The notes: generated from the sequence alone by a model not told the origin. Shown: positions 10,661 to 22,660, counted from the first letter of the stretch. The stretch is 64,000 bases of DNA from Chelydra serpentina (GCA_037349315.1 JBAIAC010000006.1:12001501-12065500), one strand, 5' to 3'. Program-made: numbers and translations.

Positions 10661-11637
10661 CTGATCCTGGCTGGGATCTCAAGATGCTGTTATAAAATCC
10701 TGCCCCTACAGAAGTCAATGGCAGCAGCTGGCCCATCATGAGGGCAATAAAAATTAATTCCTGCTTCCTCAGAATGTAATGTCAATAATTTAAATCCATC
10801 CAAGAGAGGATACTGAACACCACCAACAGTTAGCAAAATTGAACAGCCCCAGCATGGAGTCGGGAGAAGCAGAGAAATAAATCTGCATACCAGCCAAAGT
10901 GATTTCTCTGAATGAACTTGAGCCCAACAGTAGCATATAGGCACAAGCATAAGACCAAAACCAGCATTGTCTTGGAATCCACAGCTCATCTGGACAGTAT
11001 TAGAGAAACACTCACTGAACATTTTGTGAGTGACATGTTGGAAAAGAATTGAACAAATTTACAGCAGTATTGGAATGTCCCAAACACAGTAGCTCTGAAA
11101 ACAATGGAATAAGGAGGAACACAGAGTCCATTGGGTCAAATCAAATACTACTGGCAGGAATACAAATGGCAGTAGTGACTGTGCCACTATCTCAGGATAT
11201 CTATACAGTATGTGAAAACCCATGGCTGGCCCTGAGCAGAGCTGTGTGTACTATGCAACTCCAAACCCAAATGATATTTCTCATCGATCTCACTATTTCA
11301 GGGGAGATTTTTCAGCTGTGCCTCTCTACCACATATTGGGTCACCTCCAACCAGAATACTGTATAACTCATTGAAAATTGGGTGAGGTTTACCATGGGAA
11401 AAATAAGACTTCTTTTGAATAGGATGCGTGAGGGGAAAGGTAAGAGTTAACAATAAAAGTGTAGGAGGTAGCAAATATCACCTGTCAGTGAAATAGGAAC
11501 TCAGAGACCATGGTGATAGCCACAGTATAAAAATATAGATAGCCAGAAATATCCAATGTCTATGACTCATCAATTATATTTATGGCTCAACTCTCATTTA
11601 CACTCACTCTCTCTCTCTCAATTAGTATCATAAAGAT
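10661..11637. other. Unassigned non-coding DNA
   Basis: A short (CT)n microsatellite lies near 11606-11620. The minus-strand open frame at 10690-11022 has no domain I recognise. Confidence 0.45.
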
Positions 11638-11715
11638 ATACAGACCAGATCCTAGTAACTCCACGGAAATGGGCGAAGTGGTATTGATCTTCACCAACTG
11701 AGGATCTGGCCCATA
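11638..11715. repeat. Sauropsid 'gatctggccc' dispersed repeat
   Basis: Contains 'agaccagatcctagtaactc' and ends 'aactgaggatctggccc', the recurring ending of a short repeat found about ten times in this window. Class unknown. Confidence 0.4.
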
Positions 11716-11819
11716 GGCATTGATATAGATACAGGAGATACATCTCCATTGTTCCTTCAACTGCAACAGTAGGTTTAGGGGTGAGGTTTAGATAGTTGAC
11801 TTCAGCACACACAGCATAT

Positions 11820-12150
11820 TAATTCTCACTGTGCTTTACATTTTTAAAACACTCTACCAACATTAACTAATTAATTTCCACCACATCCTTGTGAGGAAGG
11901 TAAGTAAGAATTATTGTACTCATTATGGACGCCAAACTAATGGTCCGTGTTAGTGGGTGTGACTCGACTGAAGTCAATAGGTGATGAGCATTGGTATAAA
12001 TACTCAGATTAGATAGATGAGGACACTTGTGATAAATTCAGTTCATAGAGGTAAAATGATCTTCCCAAGGTCAAACAAGGAATTAGTGGCAGAGATGGGG
12101 TTTCAGGCCTCCAACTCTAGGCTCAGTTCAGTCGAGTGCGTTATTACTCA
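11820..12150 (-). mobile_element. Degenerate MIR/CORE-SINE-like element
   Basis: 'cacatccttgtgaggaaggt' (near 11882) and 'atcttcccaaggtcaaacaa' (near 12059) are reverse-complement MIR core words. An unrelated segment of about 110 bases lies between them, so the copy is rearranged or carries an insertion. Confidence 0.5.
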
Positions 12151-12293
12151 GGTTAATTGTTAAGCACCCCCTTGATTTTTACAGAATCAAGCCAAATGAA
12201 GAGAGTCGTAAGCGCCCTGATATTTGCAGGCAGTATTTTCTTAGCAAGTTGCCTATGAGAAGCTCACAATGATCCAATAAAGCCTCTCTCTCA

Positions 12294-12382
12294 GGATCTG
12301 ATTTTCCTCTCGCTTACATCAGTCTGACTTCAACTGAGTTATTCCTGGTTTTTGCCAGAGTGTGAGACAGAATTGGGCCCCA
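12294..12382. repeat. Sauropsid 'gatctggccc' dispersed repeat
   Basis: Runs from 'ggatctgattttcctctcgc' through 'cagtctgacttcaactgagt' to 'gacagaattgggcccc', a pattern seen repeatedly in turtle and bird DNA. Confidence 0.45.
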
Positions 12383-13107
12383 AGGACTACTATGTTGTTA
12401 TTAAGCTTGTTTTGTTTAGCCACCAGACAAAAGGATTTGGATATTAAGGCTAGGAGCGTAGCAGGATATTTTTTAAATGATTGGGCAGTTAAATGGATAA
12501 CAAGGAAATCCAGAGTTGTTATACTAAAGGATTAAAAACAAGAGGTTTTTTTCCCAAAGGGATATAAATCCTCATGCTTCAGACAATAGCTCAATCTGTG
12601 ACTAATGTAAATAACATCACAGGGGTCTGGAAGAAGTTTTCCTCCTGGGCAGGTTATATAGTAACTACCTACTGCAGGTGTCTCACACCGTCCTTGGAAG
12701 CTCCTGGGAAGAGCTGCTGGCAGAGACAAGATACATAATGGACCATGAGGATCTGAGCTGGTACCTATCTATGTTGCTATGCCATGTTTTAGGACCAGGA
12801 TTCCGGAGGGAGTCTTTTAGCCATTGGAAATTCCCAGCTCTGCAATGCAATGCACATTACTTGCTTCTAACCTAGCAAGTCACACAATATCAGACATTGA
12901 TGTTGCAACATTTTTTACATGTAGAAAACCTACTTTAGCTTTAATTTGTAATGTATTATTTCCCCTCCCCCCTTTCTCTGAAGTCTTTCCAATTGGACTA
13001 ATGGTACAGAAGGAACCAAGATGTACAGCTGAAGGGTTTTAAACTATAGTTCCCATGAGACTCTCATGGAGTTCAAAATAGATTTTCTGTTCAATATATA
13101 CCAAATC
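12383..13107. other. Unassigned non-coding DNA
   Basis: No gene or named repeat seen. Confidence 0.45.
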
Positions 13108-13267
13108 TGTAAGGCCTCTTCAAATCAAGACTGGATGACTTTCTGAAAGGTATGCTTTAGTTATTGGGCTCAATACTGGGTGGAATTCTATGGCCTGTGT
13201 TATACAGGAGATCAGAGAAGATGGTCTAATGGGCCCAGCTGCCCCTAAAAAAATCTATGAATCTATA
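13108..13267 (+). mobile_element. CR1 LINE 3' fragment
   Basis: Contains 'caaatcaagactggatgact', 'ctgtgttatacaggagatca' and ends in 'atctatgaatctat', the CR1 3' end signature. Only the terminal 160 bases remain. Confidence 0.75.
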
Positions 13268-13342
13268 TAAAACCTGATCTAAAGCCCACTGAAGTTGATG
13301 GGAGAATTTTCATTGGCTTTGACAGTCTTTGATCAGGCCCGC
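13262..13342. repeat. Sauropsid short inverted-type repeat
   Basis: Begins 'cctgatctaaagcccactga' and ends 'gtctttgatcaggcccgc'. The ends are partly inverted, suggesting a small MITE. Confidence 0.4.
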
Positions 13343-13501
13343 AGAGAATACATTATGTTCTGAGGTGGAGAAAAAGAAGATTTCCCTGGGCTCCTCTTTC
13401 GGATAACCTGCCTAATTCTCTTGTGGTTTCACCGTAACTGAGTAATTCAGCCATTGCAAGCCCATGCCAATAAAATCATTACAAATGCTTCACAACATAA
13501 T

Positions 13502-13604
13502 AGAGAGACAAGGTGGGTGAGGTGACACCTTTTATTGGACCAACTTCTATTACCTCACCCATCTAGTCTCTCTGATAAACCGACCTGGCTGCAACAACAC
13601 TGCA
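13502..13604. mobile_element. Inverted pair of Penelope-like element ends (second subfamily)
   Basis: The left half (minus orientation) reads 'gagacaaggtgggtgaggt' then 'ttttattggaccaacttct'. The right half is in plus orientation ('tacctcacccatctagtctc') and continues to 'ctgcaacaacactgcaa'. The arms are inverted copies of the same terminal sequence. A related one-sided copy lies at 52175-52260. Confidence 0.45.
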
Positions 13605-14029
13605 AAAAAAAAATCACAATGTAATGTAATCTCTCTCTCCCTCACCCGAGCAATACAGATATACCACAGGGAGGTACACTGACTCCCTTCACCCGCCAGA
13701 GAAATGCAGCTATCTCTGGGCTTAACACTGAACAGCGATAGTACATTGCAGCTGGTTGAAATTTTTTCCAAATTTTGAAATTTCAATTCTTTTTTTTTTA
13801 CACGTACATTTTCAGCAAAAATATTATTTTTAAATCAACTTCATTCAGAACACAGAGCGGTAGAAAATACACCGGTCAGCCGAAACCACATGGGAACGCG
13901 CCCAGAGATCTTCCATGACCACAAGTGTAGAAGACCTCAATTGTACATCTTATTGGGAAGATGGCCCCATGCTCCCATACTACTACTCTAGGATACTGGT
14001 TCAAGTACTGAGCTGCAGGGAGGAGATTT

Positions 14030-14270
14030 AGTCTTTGTCTACAGTAGCATTTATGTCAGTAAAACTTGTGTTTGCCAGGGTGTGAAACCCCCCCCCCCAC
14101 CCGACCAACAAAAGTTTCACCGACAAAAGCGCCAGTGTCAACAGCACAATGTCCGCAGGAGATGCCCTCCTGCCACTCATTAGGGGTGATTTAATTATGC
14201 CAGCAGGAGAGCTCTCTCCCGCCAGCATAGAGCAGCTACACGGGAGACCTTACAGTGGCAGCCTTACTTA
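14030..14270. mobile_element. MITE fragment with inverted interior
   Basis: Contains 'gtctacagtagca', 'ccgacaaaagcgccagtgtc' and 'cagctacacgggagacctta', words of a turtle MITE with 'gtctacac' termini. The outer ends are not intact. A C run at about 14088-14099 interrupts it. Confidence 0.5.
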
Positions 14271-16005
14271 CCAAATTATCAGTACAACTTCTAACAGCAC
14301 CTTGGATTTAACAGGGTTTCTTATCCAAGTAGTGACCAGGCTTTCCCTGGCTTAGCTTGTATGAGGCAATCGCAGACTGGGGCAGACAAGCAGAAGAGGT
14401 AATCATCTAGGGACATTTCATGAGTCTTCCTCTCTAAGAGTCACATGAGCAATTATTTATGTTAAGATGAATCATTTCGAGTTTTTACAGCGAACAACAC
14501 TTAAAAAATAGTTTGTTTCCACTGAGCAGTGAAGTCAGCCACTTACCATTATTAAATGTCACGCTGCGTTATTCCCCTTTTGGGTGATGATCTCAAAGTA
14601 GGGTCCGCAGTGAATTCAGCTTTACACCCAATGATCTTAAATAGATGCTACTGGTGTCTCATGTCTGCAAGATCCCTGATTACCAGCTGCAGTTGTAAGT
14701 CTGTGCTAGTGTGCTGGTTTGACTTGTCCTCTCTGGCTGATTCCAGCCTTGTGGTTTATGGGTTGCCTTTGTGGTTTTCTAAAGGTCAGGCCCTGGATGA
14801 CTCTAAACTTTCTTAAGTGGAATTCAAACACCACAGAAGAGTACATGTTCAAAGCTGTTCTCTGGGTGGTATGGATTCAGATTTGGCTATGTGTCCTCAG
14901 GATAGTTACTTCCCTTGTTCTTATGGGGTAATAACTAGACATGGGGGAGTGGGTCTCTCTCTCTCTGCAGTGGCCTCAAGAATGTTTTGTTTAGAGCTCA
15001 ATAATGTGCCTTAAAATCTCAAGGCCATGTTAAACCTTGAACTGCCTTTTCAAGAAACCAGCGTCCCCTGAGGCTGATGCCAAGATGCTGATCCCTGCCG
15101 TTTGACATGATTCAGCTCCTGTAATTCTCACCCTCTTTTTACTGGCTTGCCGGCAGAGCCTTTGCCTCAGCCATAATTCAAAACTGTGAACAGACGAGTA
15201 GATGACGTACTTGAACGGCAGTCAATCCTTACATCATCCTTGTACTGAAAATCGCAGCGTTGTCTCTCCATATGACTTCGCGTCCACTTTAGGGTTTGGC
15301 TCCAGAGCTACTGGACTTACTCACTTGCTCCATCTTACCTAAAGAGGCTGCTTGTGCCTCTGAGAAATCCTCAGACTCTGAGATCAGTCATGCCGATTTA
15401 TTGATCATTCCAATGTTCTGACGGAAGACAGAGGGTGTTGAAGCTCTTGGCTCCTTCAATCCTATTTTTGCAGAAATCCCCTCAGCCCTCATCCAAAGGG
15501 GGTGGGGATGGAACATAAATCTGTTAACCTTTTCAAACACAGATAAAGACATTTTCTTTAAAGTAACAGCTTGGCCTCAACAAGGGGAGACTGTCAGTTT
15601 TTCTATTTCAATTGTGGGGCTCTGTGGGGTGTAATTGTATAAATAAATAATTTTCCTGACAGGATAATCCATTTTGTGTCTGGCCAATTGGTTTCTGCAG
15701 GGTGCTAAGATACTACGGAGATAGGCACCAATATAACAACCTCAAAAGACAAAATTGACCTAGTCAGTTAACTGTCACTCCCACTGGAGTTGCTACCGTT
15801 GCTTTGTTTATCCTGTACAGCCAGGAGTGGAATTTAAGTTCTTAGGTCCTCATTTACGCCAAATTCTGACAGCTTAAGGGTACCTTAAAGTGGAAGTAAT
15901 TTACTGTGGTGTAAAGGGGCCTTAGTGTAACTAATAATTCAGGTCTTGTTGTCTTTCCAAAGTTGGAGCCTGCCACAACAGATGACCTACCCCACCCTTA
16001 ACTTA
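14271..16005. other. Unassigned, possibly single-copy DNA
   Basis: No gene recognised. Near 15860-15930 there is a short match to the sauropsid 'gtgtaaaggggccttagtgt' repeat. The rest looks single-copy. Confidence 0.45.
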
Positions 16006-16290
16006 GGGTATGTCTACACTACCTGCTGGATCAGCGGGCAGCGATCAATCCAGCGGGGGTCGATTTATCGCATCTAGTCTAGACGCGATAAATCGACCCC
16101 CGAGCGCTCTCCCGTCGACTCCTGTATTCCACCGCCGTGAGAAGCACAGGCAGAGTTGACGGGGGAGCAGCAGCATGGTGAAGACGCCACGGTAAGTGGA
16201 TCTAAGTACATCGACTTCAGTTACGTTATTCACGTAGCTGAAGTTGCGTAACTTAGATTTCTCCCCCCACCCAGTGTAGTCCAGGCCTAA
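16003..16290. mobile_element. Chompy-like Harbinger MITE
   Basis: The element 16006-16287 begins GGGTATGTCTACACT and ends AGTGTAGTCCAGGCC. Flanking TTA (16003-16005) and TAA (16288-16290) fit a 3-bp TWA target duplication of PIF/Harbinger with one change. The interior holds a hairpin around 'tcgatttatcgcatctagtc' and its inverse, and 'gttacgttattcacgtagct', as in the other copies here. Confidence 0.8.
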
Positions 16291-16438
16291 GCCAATGTGG
16301 GCTGCTGTAAGGACTTTTTACGTATCTTTTGGTTCTGCAATGGCCATAGTTTTGGCCTATTATTCTCTTGGGTCCTTTTTGCCCTGTGAATATTATTTGT
16401 TTGAGGCCTGATGTATGGTGAGCAACACATTTAGCCCA

Positions 16439-16730
16439 GGGCTACACTAGGGAAGGGGGGTCGATCTACAATACGCAGATTCAGCTACGTGAATAACGTA
16501 GCTGAAGTCGGCATATCGTAATCGGCTTACCTGACCATGAAGACGGCGGCGCGTCGATCGCTGCAGCTCCCCCGTCGACTCCGCTTGCGCCGCTTGATGA
16601 CATGGTTTTCCGGAGCCGACGGGGAGCGCGATCAGGGATCGATTAAGCGCGTCTTAATGAGACGCGAAAAATCGATCCCCGATAGATTGATTGCTACCCG
16701 CCGATCCGGCGGGTAGTGAAGACAAGCCCC
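16439..16730. mobile_element. Chompy-like Harbinger MITE
   Basis: Starts GGGCTACACT and ends AGTGAAGACAAGCCCC. Inside are 'cagctacgtgaataacgtag', 'ctcccccgtcgactccgctt' and a hairpin around 'gcgtcttaatgagacgcg'. The target duplication is not clear. Confidence 0.8.
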
Positions 16731-18573
16731 AAGTCTCTATGATCACAAAGCTACTCAGAGCTCTCTCCGGAGCAAGGTAAAAATGACTTTGGGACTGGCT
16801 ATGGGATACAGAGCCTTTCGCCTCAGTCACTGGTTCAGATCCAGCCCAGATGAAGAATGATGGAAAATTGTTGCCATCTTGTAGCTGCTTGACTTGTGTG
16901 ATATACTATGAGTTGGTAGCCTCAGCCAAGTCCCAAAAGGAGAGGTGTTCACATCACAAAAACCAGCATTAATGACTAATCAGCAGTCTCATTGGCTGTC
17001 TCACCAGATAGGTCAAGGCCTGAATAAGTAGCCATGACAACAGAGCTACCTTCTCTATCCTAGCAGGTGAGTCACTTTAGTTCAGGTCAGTCTCTCACTC
17101 CAGCTACTCACTCAAGCACTCAACCCTAAAGCTAAAGGAAACAAAAACCAACCAAACAAGGACGTTAATGCGATGACAGGAGCATCTCAGACCATCTCCC
17201 ACTCTGTGCCTTATAAGAGACACCTCTTTGGAGATGGTCTGTACTGCATACAGCATTTTCTTTTAAGACAACAGGATGTAGAAATGTTCTTCCACATGCC
17301 TTCAAATCAGGGAAAGGACTTGATGTACCTGAGAGGGTTTGATTTCTGATAGCAAGTCAAGCCAAGAATGGAAAATCTATTATGCAATTATCTGGTTGTA
17401 GTGGTGTGCGATTTTTTTTTGTATGCCAGAGATAAAGGGAGGAGTCCGGGTGTGCGTAGCATATGGGAAGAGGATTATAGCAATAGCAGCAACAAATTAC
17501 AATTGCTTTTGCTACCATGAGCCATTGCAGTTACTTACTCATCATCAGTGCTCGTTTACTGGCTCCTTCCCTCTAAACCATATAAAGTTCAAGTTTCTTG
17601 TCCTCACTTCTAAATTCCTTCACAACTCTGTCTCCCCCTACTTATACATACAGTAGGTCCTACTGTGAATACTTTAATAATATAATTATTAAAATAAAAC
17701 TCATACACATATATTCAGGACTGGCAGAAGCTATGGCTTCCATTTTAGACTCTAGACATGCTTCGATACAAAGCTGTGCTTAATGCCACCCTGCCTTTCA
17801 ATGGCAAAAGGAATTAGGCTGTCCCTGCTAATCCACAGAAATCTCTTCCTTGTCATGTGTAATGAAGGGCAGGCAGGAGACAGGATTTTTGACATGTTTA
17901 CATATCATCCAAAACAAAGACATTACCCGAAATCTGGGGATGCATTTAAATGTATTAAAGCTGCCAGCAAAATCCCATATTTGTTACCCTTCATTTCCAT
18001 TTCTTCCTCACAGGTATATCTCCACAAAGCATGGCAATCCCAGTAGTTTGGTGTCCAAATGTTCCCATTCATGGATTCTGCACTGCAGCATGGCTGATCC
18101 ATGCTCTGATTCCTCCAAAACAATAATTCAGATGATGGGGTGACTTGAATACACTTCTCCATTATGAGAGGCTGTTAAAAAAACTGGACCTGGTCAAAGT
18201 ATCCTGAATCTTTAGTTCCTGCCTCACTCACCCACTTTTTTAAATTCCCCAGCTGTCTGGCAATCAAGTGTCATCAACATCTTTTTTGCTTATTATTCCC
18301 TAATCCACTCATATTATTCACATTTCAGTTTCTAAAATACAGATTTTAGAAGTGATTTGATGTGGCTTGAAATGGTGACATGTTTACACATTTATAAGAA
18401 ATGTATTAAAACATGGGGTGGGGGGTAGAAGGTGTTTCTTCTTTTTCCCCCCCCCCCCCCTTCCCTTCCCTTTTCTTCATTTCCAGCATATGAAATGATT
18501 TGCCGGTCATGTAAGAACCACAATGGCAAAATGTGATTGACCCATATGGAGAGGAAAAAAGACAATTTATTCT
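16731..18573. other. Unassigned, possibly single-copy DNA
   Basis: No gene identified. A poly-C run lies near 18447-18460. A plus-strand frame at 17783-18046 has no domain I recognise. Confidence 0.4.
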
Positions 18574-19200
18574 TAGAATCATAGGACTGGAAGGGATCTT
18601 GAGAGGTCATCTAATCCAGTTCTCTGCACTCATGGCAGGGCTAAGTATTATCTAGACCAGCGGTGTCCAATAGAAATTCGATGCTAGCCACACTTGCGGT
18701 TTTGAATTTTTCTTATTAGCCACATTATAAAAAAGCCACATGCATTAGCCACAATTCAATAGCCTATTAGCCACATGTGGCTAGTGGCGAATGTATTGGA
18801 CATCGCTGATCTAGACCATTCCTGATAGGTGTTTGTCTAACCTGCTCTTAAACTTCTCTAATGATGGAGATTCCACGCTCTCCCTAGGCAATTTATTCCA
18901 GTGCTTAACCACCCTGACAGGTAGGAAGTTTTTCCTAACATCCAATCTAAACCGTCCTTGATGCAATTTAAGCCCATTACTTCTTGTCCTATCCTCAGAA
19001 GTTAAAGAGAACAATTCCTTCTCCTCCTCCTTGTAACAACCTTTTATGTAATTGAAAACTCTTATGTCCCCACTCTGTATTCTCTTCTCAGACTAAACAA
19101 ACCCAATATTTTAAATCTTCCTTCATCGATCATGTTTTCTAGATCATTAATTATTTCTGTTGCTCTTCTCTGGACTTTCTCCAATTTGTCCACATCTTTC
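18574..19200 (-). mobile_element. CR1 LINE, 5'-truncated, with nested hAT
   Basis: The 3' end is at the low coordinate ('tagaatcataggactggaag'). The end of ORF2 is readable on the minus strand at 18811-19014 (motifs [10 protein letters not shown] and VVKHWNKLPRE). Upstream the copy stops at about 19198, directly against the tail sequence of the next CR1. A hAT (18658-18808) is inserted in its 3' part. Confidence 0.85.
18650..18816. mobile_element. hAT-type MITE nested in CR1
   Basis: The element 18658-18808 (151 bp) begins CAGCGGTGTCCAATA and ends TATTGGACATCGCTG. It is bounded by the perfect 8-bp duplication ATCTAGAC (18650-18657 and 18809-18816). The inner palindromic word 'agccacatgtggctagtggc' resembles mammalian hAT-Charlie MITEs as I remember them. 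Removing it restores continuous CR1 sequence. Confidence 0.9.
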
Positions 19201-19233
19201 CAACCCCCTGCTCAAAGCAGGACCAATCCCCAA

Positions 19234-22010
19234 CTAAACAACCCCAGCAAGGGCTTTGTCAAGCCTGACCTTAAAAACCTCTAAGAAAGGAGATTCCACC
19301 ACCTCCCTAGGTAACCCATTCCAGTGCTTCACCACCCTCATAGTGGAAAAGTTTTTCCTAATATCCAACCTAAACCTCCCCCACTGCAACTTGAGACCAT
19401 TGCTCCTTGTTCTGTCATCTACCACTACTTAGAACAGTCTAGATCCATCCTCTTTGGAACCCCCTTTCAGGTAGTTGAAAACAGCTATCAAATCCCCCCT
19501 CATTCTTTTCTTCTGCAGGCTAAACAATCCCAGTTCCCTCAACCTCTCCTCATAAGTCATGTGCTCCAGCCCCCTAGTCATTTTTGTTACCCTCCGCTGG
19601 ACTCTTTCTAATTTTTCCACATCCTTCTTGTAGTGTGGGGCCCAAAACTGGACACAGTACTCCAGATGAGGCCTCACCAATGCCGAATACAGGGGAATGA
19701 TCATGTCCCTCGATCTGCTGACAATGCTCCTACTTATACAGCCCAAAATGCCGTTAGCTTTCTTGGCAACAAGGGCACACTGTTGACTCATATCCAGCTT
19801 CTCGTCCACTGTAACCCCTAGGTCCTTTTCTGCAGAAATGCTGCCTAGCCACTTGGTCCCTAGTCTGTAGCAGTACATGGGATTCTTCCATCCCAAGTGC
19901 AGGACTCTCTGCACTTGTCCTTGTTGAACCTCATCAGATTTCTTTTGGCCCAATCCTCTAATTTGTCTAGGTCCTTCTGTATCCTATCCCTACCCTCCAG
20001 TGTATCTACCACTCCTCCCAGTTTAGTGTCATCTGCAAACTTGCTGAGGGCGCAATCCACGCCATCCTCCAGATCGTTAATGAAGATATTGAACAAAACC
20101 AGCCCCAGGACCGACCCTTGGGGCACTCCGCTGGATACCGGCTGCCAACTAGACATGGAGCCGTTGATCACTACCCATTGAGCCTGATGATCTAGACAGC
20201 TTTATATCCACCTTATAGTCCATTCATCCACTCCATACTTCTTTAACTTGCTGGCAAGTATACTGTGGGAGACCGCATCAAAAGCTTTGCTAAAGTCAAG
20301 GAATAACACATCCACTGCTTTCCCCTCGTCCACAGAGCCAGTTATCTCATCATAGAAGGCAATTAGGTTAGTCAGGCATGACTTGCCCTTGGTGAATCCA
20401 TGCTGACTGTTCCTGATCACTTTCCTCTCCTCTAAGTGCTTCAGAATTGATTCCTTGAGGACCTGTTCCATGATTTTTCCAGGGACTGAGGTAAGACTGA
20501 CTGGCCTGTAGTTCCCCGGATCCTCCTCCTTCCCTTTTTTAAAGATGGGCACTACATTAGCCTTTTTCCAGTCATCCAGGACCTCCCCCGACCGCTGTGA
20601 GTTTTCAAAGATAATGGCCAATGGCTCTGCAATCACATCCGCCAACTCCTTTAGCACCCTCGGATGCAGTGCATCCAGCCCCAGGGACTTGTGCTCATCC
20701 AGCTTTTCTAAATAGTCCTGAACCATTTCTTTCTCCCCAGAGGGCTGGTCACCTCCTCCCCATACTGCGCTGCCCAGTGCAGCAGTCTGGGAGCTGAGCT
20801 TGTTTGTGAAGACAGATGCAAAAAAGCATTGAGTACACTAGCTTTTTCCACATCCTCTGTCACTAGGTTGCCTCCCCCATTCAGTAAGGGGCCCACACTT
20901 TTCTTGACCACCTTCTTGTTGCTAACACACCCGAAGAAACCCTTCTGGTTACTCTTAGCATCCCTTGCTAGCTGCAACTCCAAGTGTGATTTGGCCTTCC
21001 TGATTTCGCTCCTGCATGCCTGAGCAATATTTTTATACTCCTCCCTGGTCATTTGTCCAGTCTTCCACTTCTTGTATGCTTCTTTTTTGTGTTTAAGATC
21101 AGCAAGGATTTCACTGTTAAGCCAAGCTGGTCGCCTGCCATATTTACTATTCTTTCTACACATTGGGATGGTTTGTTCCTGCAACCTCAATGAGGATTCT
21201 TTAAAATACAGCCAGCTCTCCTGGGCTCCTTTCCCCTTCATGTTATTCTCCCAGGGGATCCTGGCCATCAGTTCCCTGAGGGAGTCGAAGTCTGCTTTTC
21301 TGAAGTCCAGGGTCTGTATTCTGCTGCTCTCCTTTCTTCCTTGTGTCAGGATCCTGAACTCGACCATCTCATGGTCACTGCCTCCCAGGTTCCCATCCAC
21401 TTTTGCTTCCCCTACTAATTCTTCCCTGTTCATGAGCAGCAGGTCAAGAGCTCTGCCCCTAGTTGGTTCCTCCAGCATTTGCACCAGGAAATTGTCCCCT
21501 ACACTTTCCAAAAACTACCTGCATTGTCTGTGCACTGCTGTATTGCTCTCCCAGCAGATATCGGGGTGATTGAAATCCCCCATGAGAACCAGGGCCTGTG
21601 ATCTAGCAACTTCTGTTATTTGCCGGAAGAAAACCTCGACCACCTCATCCCCTTGGTCTGGTGGTCTATAGCAGACTCCAACCACGACATCACCCTTGTT
21701 GCTCACACTTCTAAATTTAATCCAGAGACTGTCAGGTTTTTCTGCAGTTTCATACTGGAGCTCAGAGCAGTCAAACTGCTCTTTTACATACAATGCAACT
21801 CCCCCACCTTTTTCTGTCCTGTCTGTCCTTCCTGAACAGTTTATATCCATCCATGACAGAACTCCAGTCATGTGAGTTATCCCACCAAGTCTCTGTTATT
21901 CCAATCACAACATAATTCCTTGACTATGCCAGGACTTCCAGTTCTCCCTGCTTGTTTCCCAGGCTTCTTGCATTTGTGTATAGGCACTTAAGATAACTCA
22001 CTGATCGTCC
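19234..22010 (-). pseudogene. CR1 ORF2 (endonuclease/reverse transcriptase), broken
   Basis: Read from high to low coordinates. Endonuclease signatures: GGGVALYVKE, GVCYRPPDQ, GDFNHPD and GGSDHEMVEF (about 21870-21370). Reverse transcriptase signatures: [42 protein letters not shown] and the catalytic FADDTKLGG (about 20690-20060). The C-terminal region ends near [11 protein letters not shown]. In-frame stops lie at 21515-21517, 20202-20204 and 19429-19431. Frameshifts lie near 20715 and 19910, with more near the endonuclease start (about 21800-21950). It cannot encode an active enzyme. Confidence 0.88.
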
Positions 22011-22129
22011 TGCTTTCTCAGTATGAGGCAGGAGTCCTCCCCTCGTGCGCTCTCCTGCTCGTGCTTCCTCCTGGTATCCCACTTCCCCACTTACCTCAGG
22101 GATTTGGTCTCCTTTCCCCGGTGAACTTA

Positions 22130-22660
22130 TTTTAAAGCCCTCCTCACTAGGTTAACCAGCCTGCTTGCAAAGGTGCTCTTCCAATTCTTTGTTAGGTGGA
22201 GCCCGTCTCTGCCTAGCAATCCTTCTTCTTGGAACACCATCCCATGGTCAAAGAATCCAAAGCCGCCTCTCCGACACCAACTGCTCAGCCATTCGTTGAT
22301 TTCCATGATTCAACGGTCTCTACCTGGGTCTTTTCCTTCCACAGGGAGGATGGACACAAACACCACTTGCACCTCAAACTCCTTTATCCTTCTTCCCAGA
22401 GCCACATAATCTGCAGTGATCCACTCAAGGTCATTCTTGGCAGTATCATTGGGGCCCACGTGGAGAAGCAGGAAGGGGTAGCGATCCAAGGCTTGATGAG
22501 TCTCGGCAGTCTCTCCATCAAATCATGAATCCTAGCTCCTGGCAAGCAGCACACGTCTCGGTTTTCCTGGTTGGGATGGCAGACAGATGACTGCCTCCCC
22601 CTTAGGAAGGAGTCCCCGACCACCATCATCCGCCTTTGTTCCAATCCTGTGAAGCTGTAA
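22130..22660 (-). pseudogene. CR1 ORF1 C-terminal part (esterase-like), broken
   Basis: On the minus strand the first 86 codons (22644-22384) give VVGDSFLRG, matching the GDS block of the SGNH-type esterase known in CR1 ORF1, then CCLPGARIHDLMERLPRL. The frame is lost near 22384. Further matches in other frames run down to about 22130, ending near LVNLVRRALK. The N-terminal half is absent through 5' truncation. Not functional. Confidence 0.7.

Larger units (their letters stand above)
19199..22660 (-). mobile_element. Long CR1 LINE (about 3.4 kb), minus strand, 5'-truncated
   Basis: Contains the end of ORF1, most of ORF2 and part of the 3' tail ('aaccccctgctcaaagcagg' at about 19203). The final 60 or so bases of the usual tail are missing where the neighbouring CR1 abuts. 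No target duplication visible. CR1 moves by target-primed reverse transcription and usually leaves 5'-truncated copies, as here. The reading frames are described separately. Confidence 0.9.

Noticed and set aside
10690..11022. 110-codon minus-strand frame as a gene
   Set aside because: No domain, no codon character and no splice or promoter context beyond chance.
19234..22644. Host reverse transcriptase gene cluster
   Set aside because: All the open frames here are pieces of one decayed CR1 LINE on the minus strand, not host genes.
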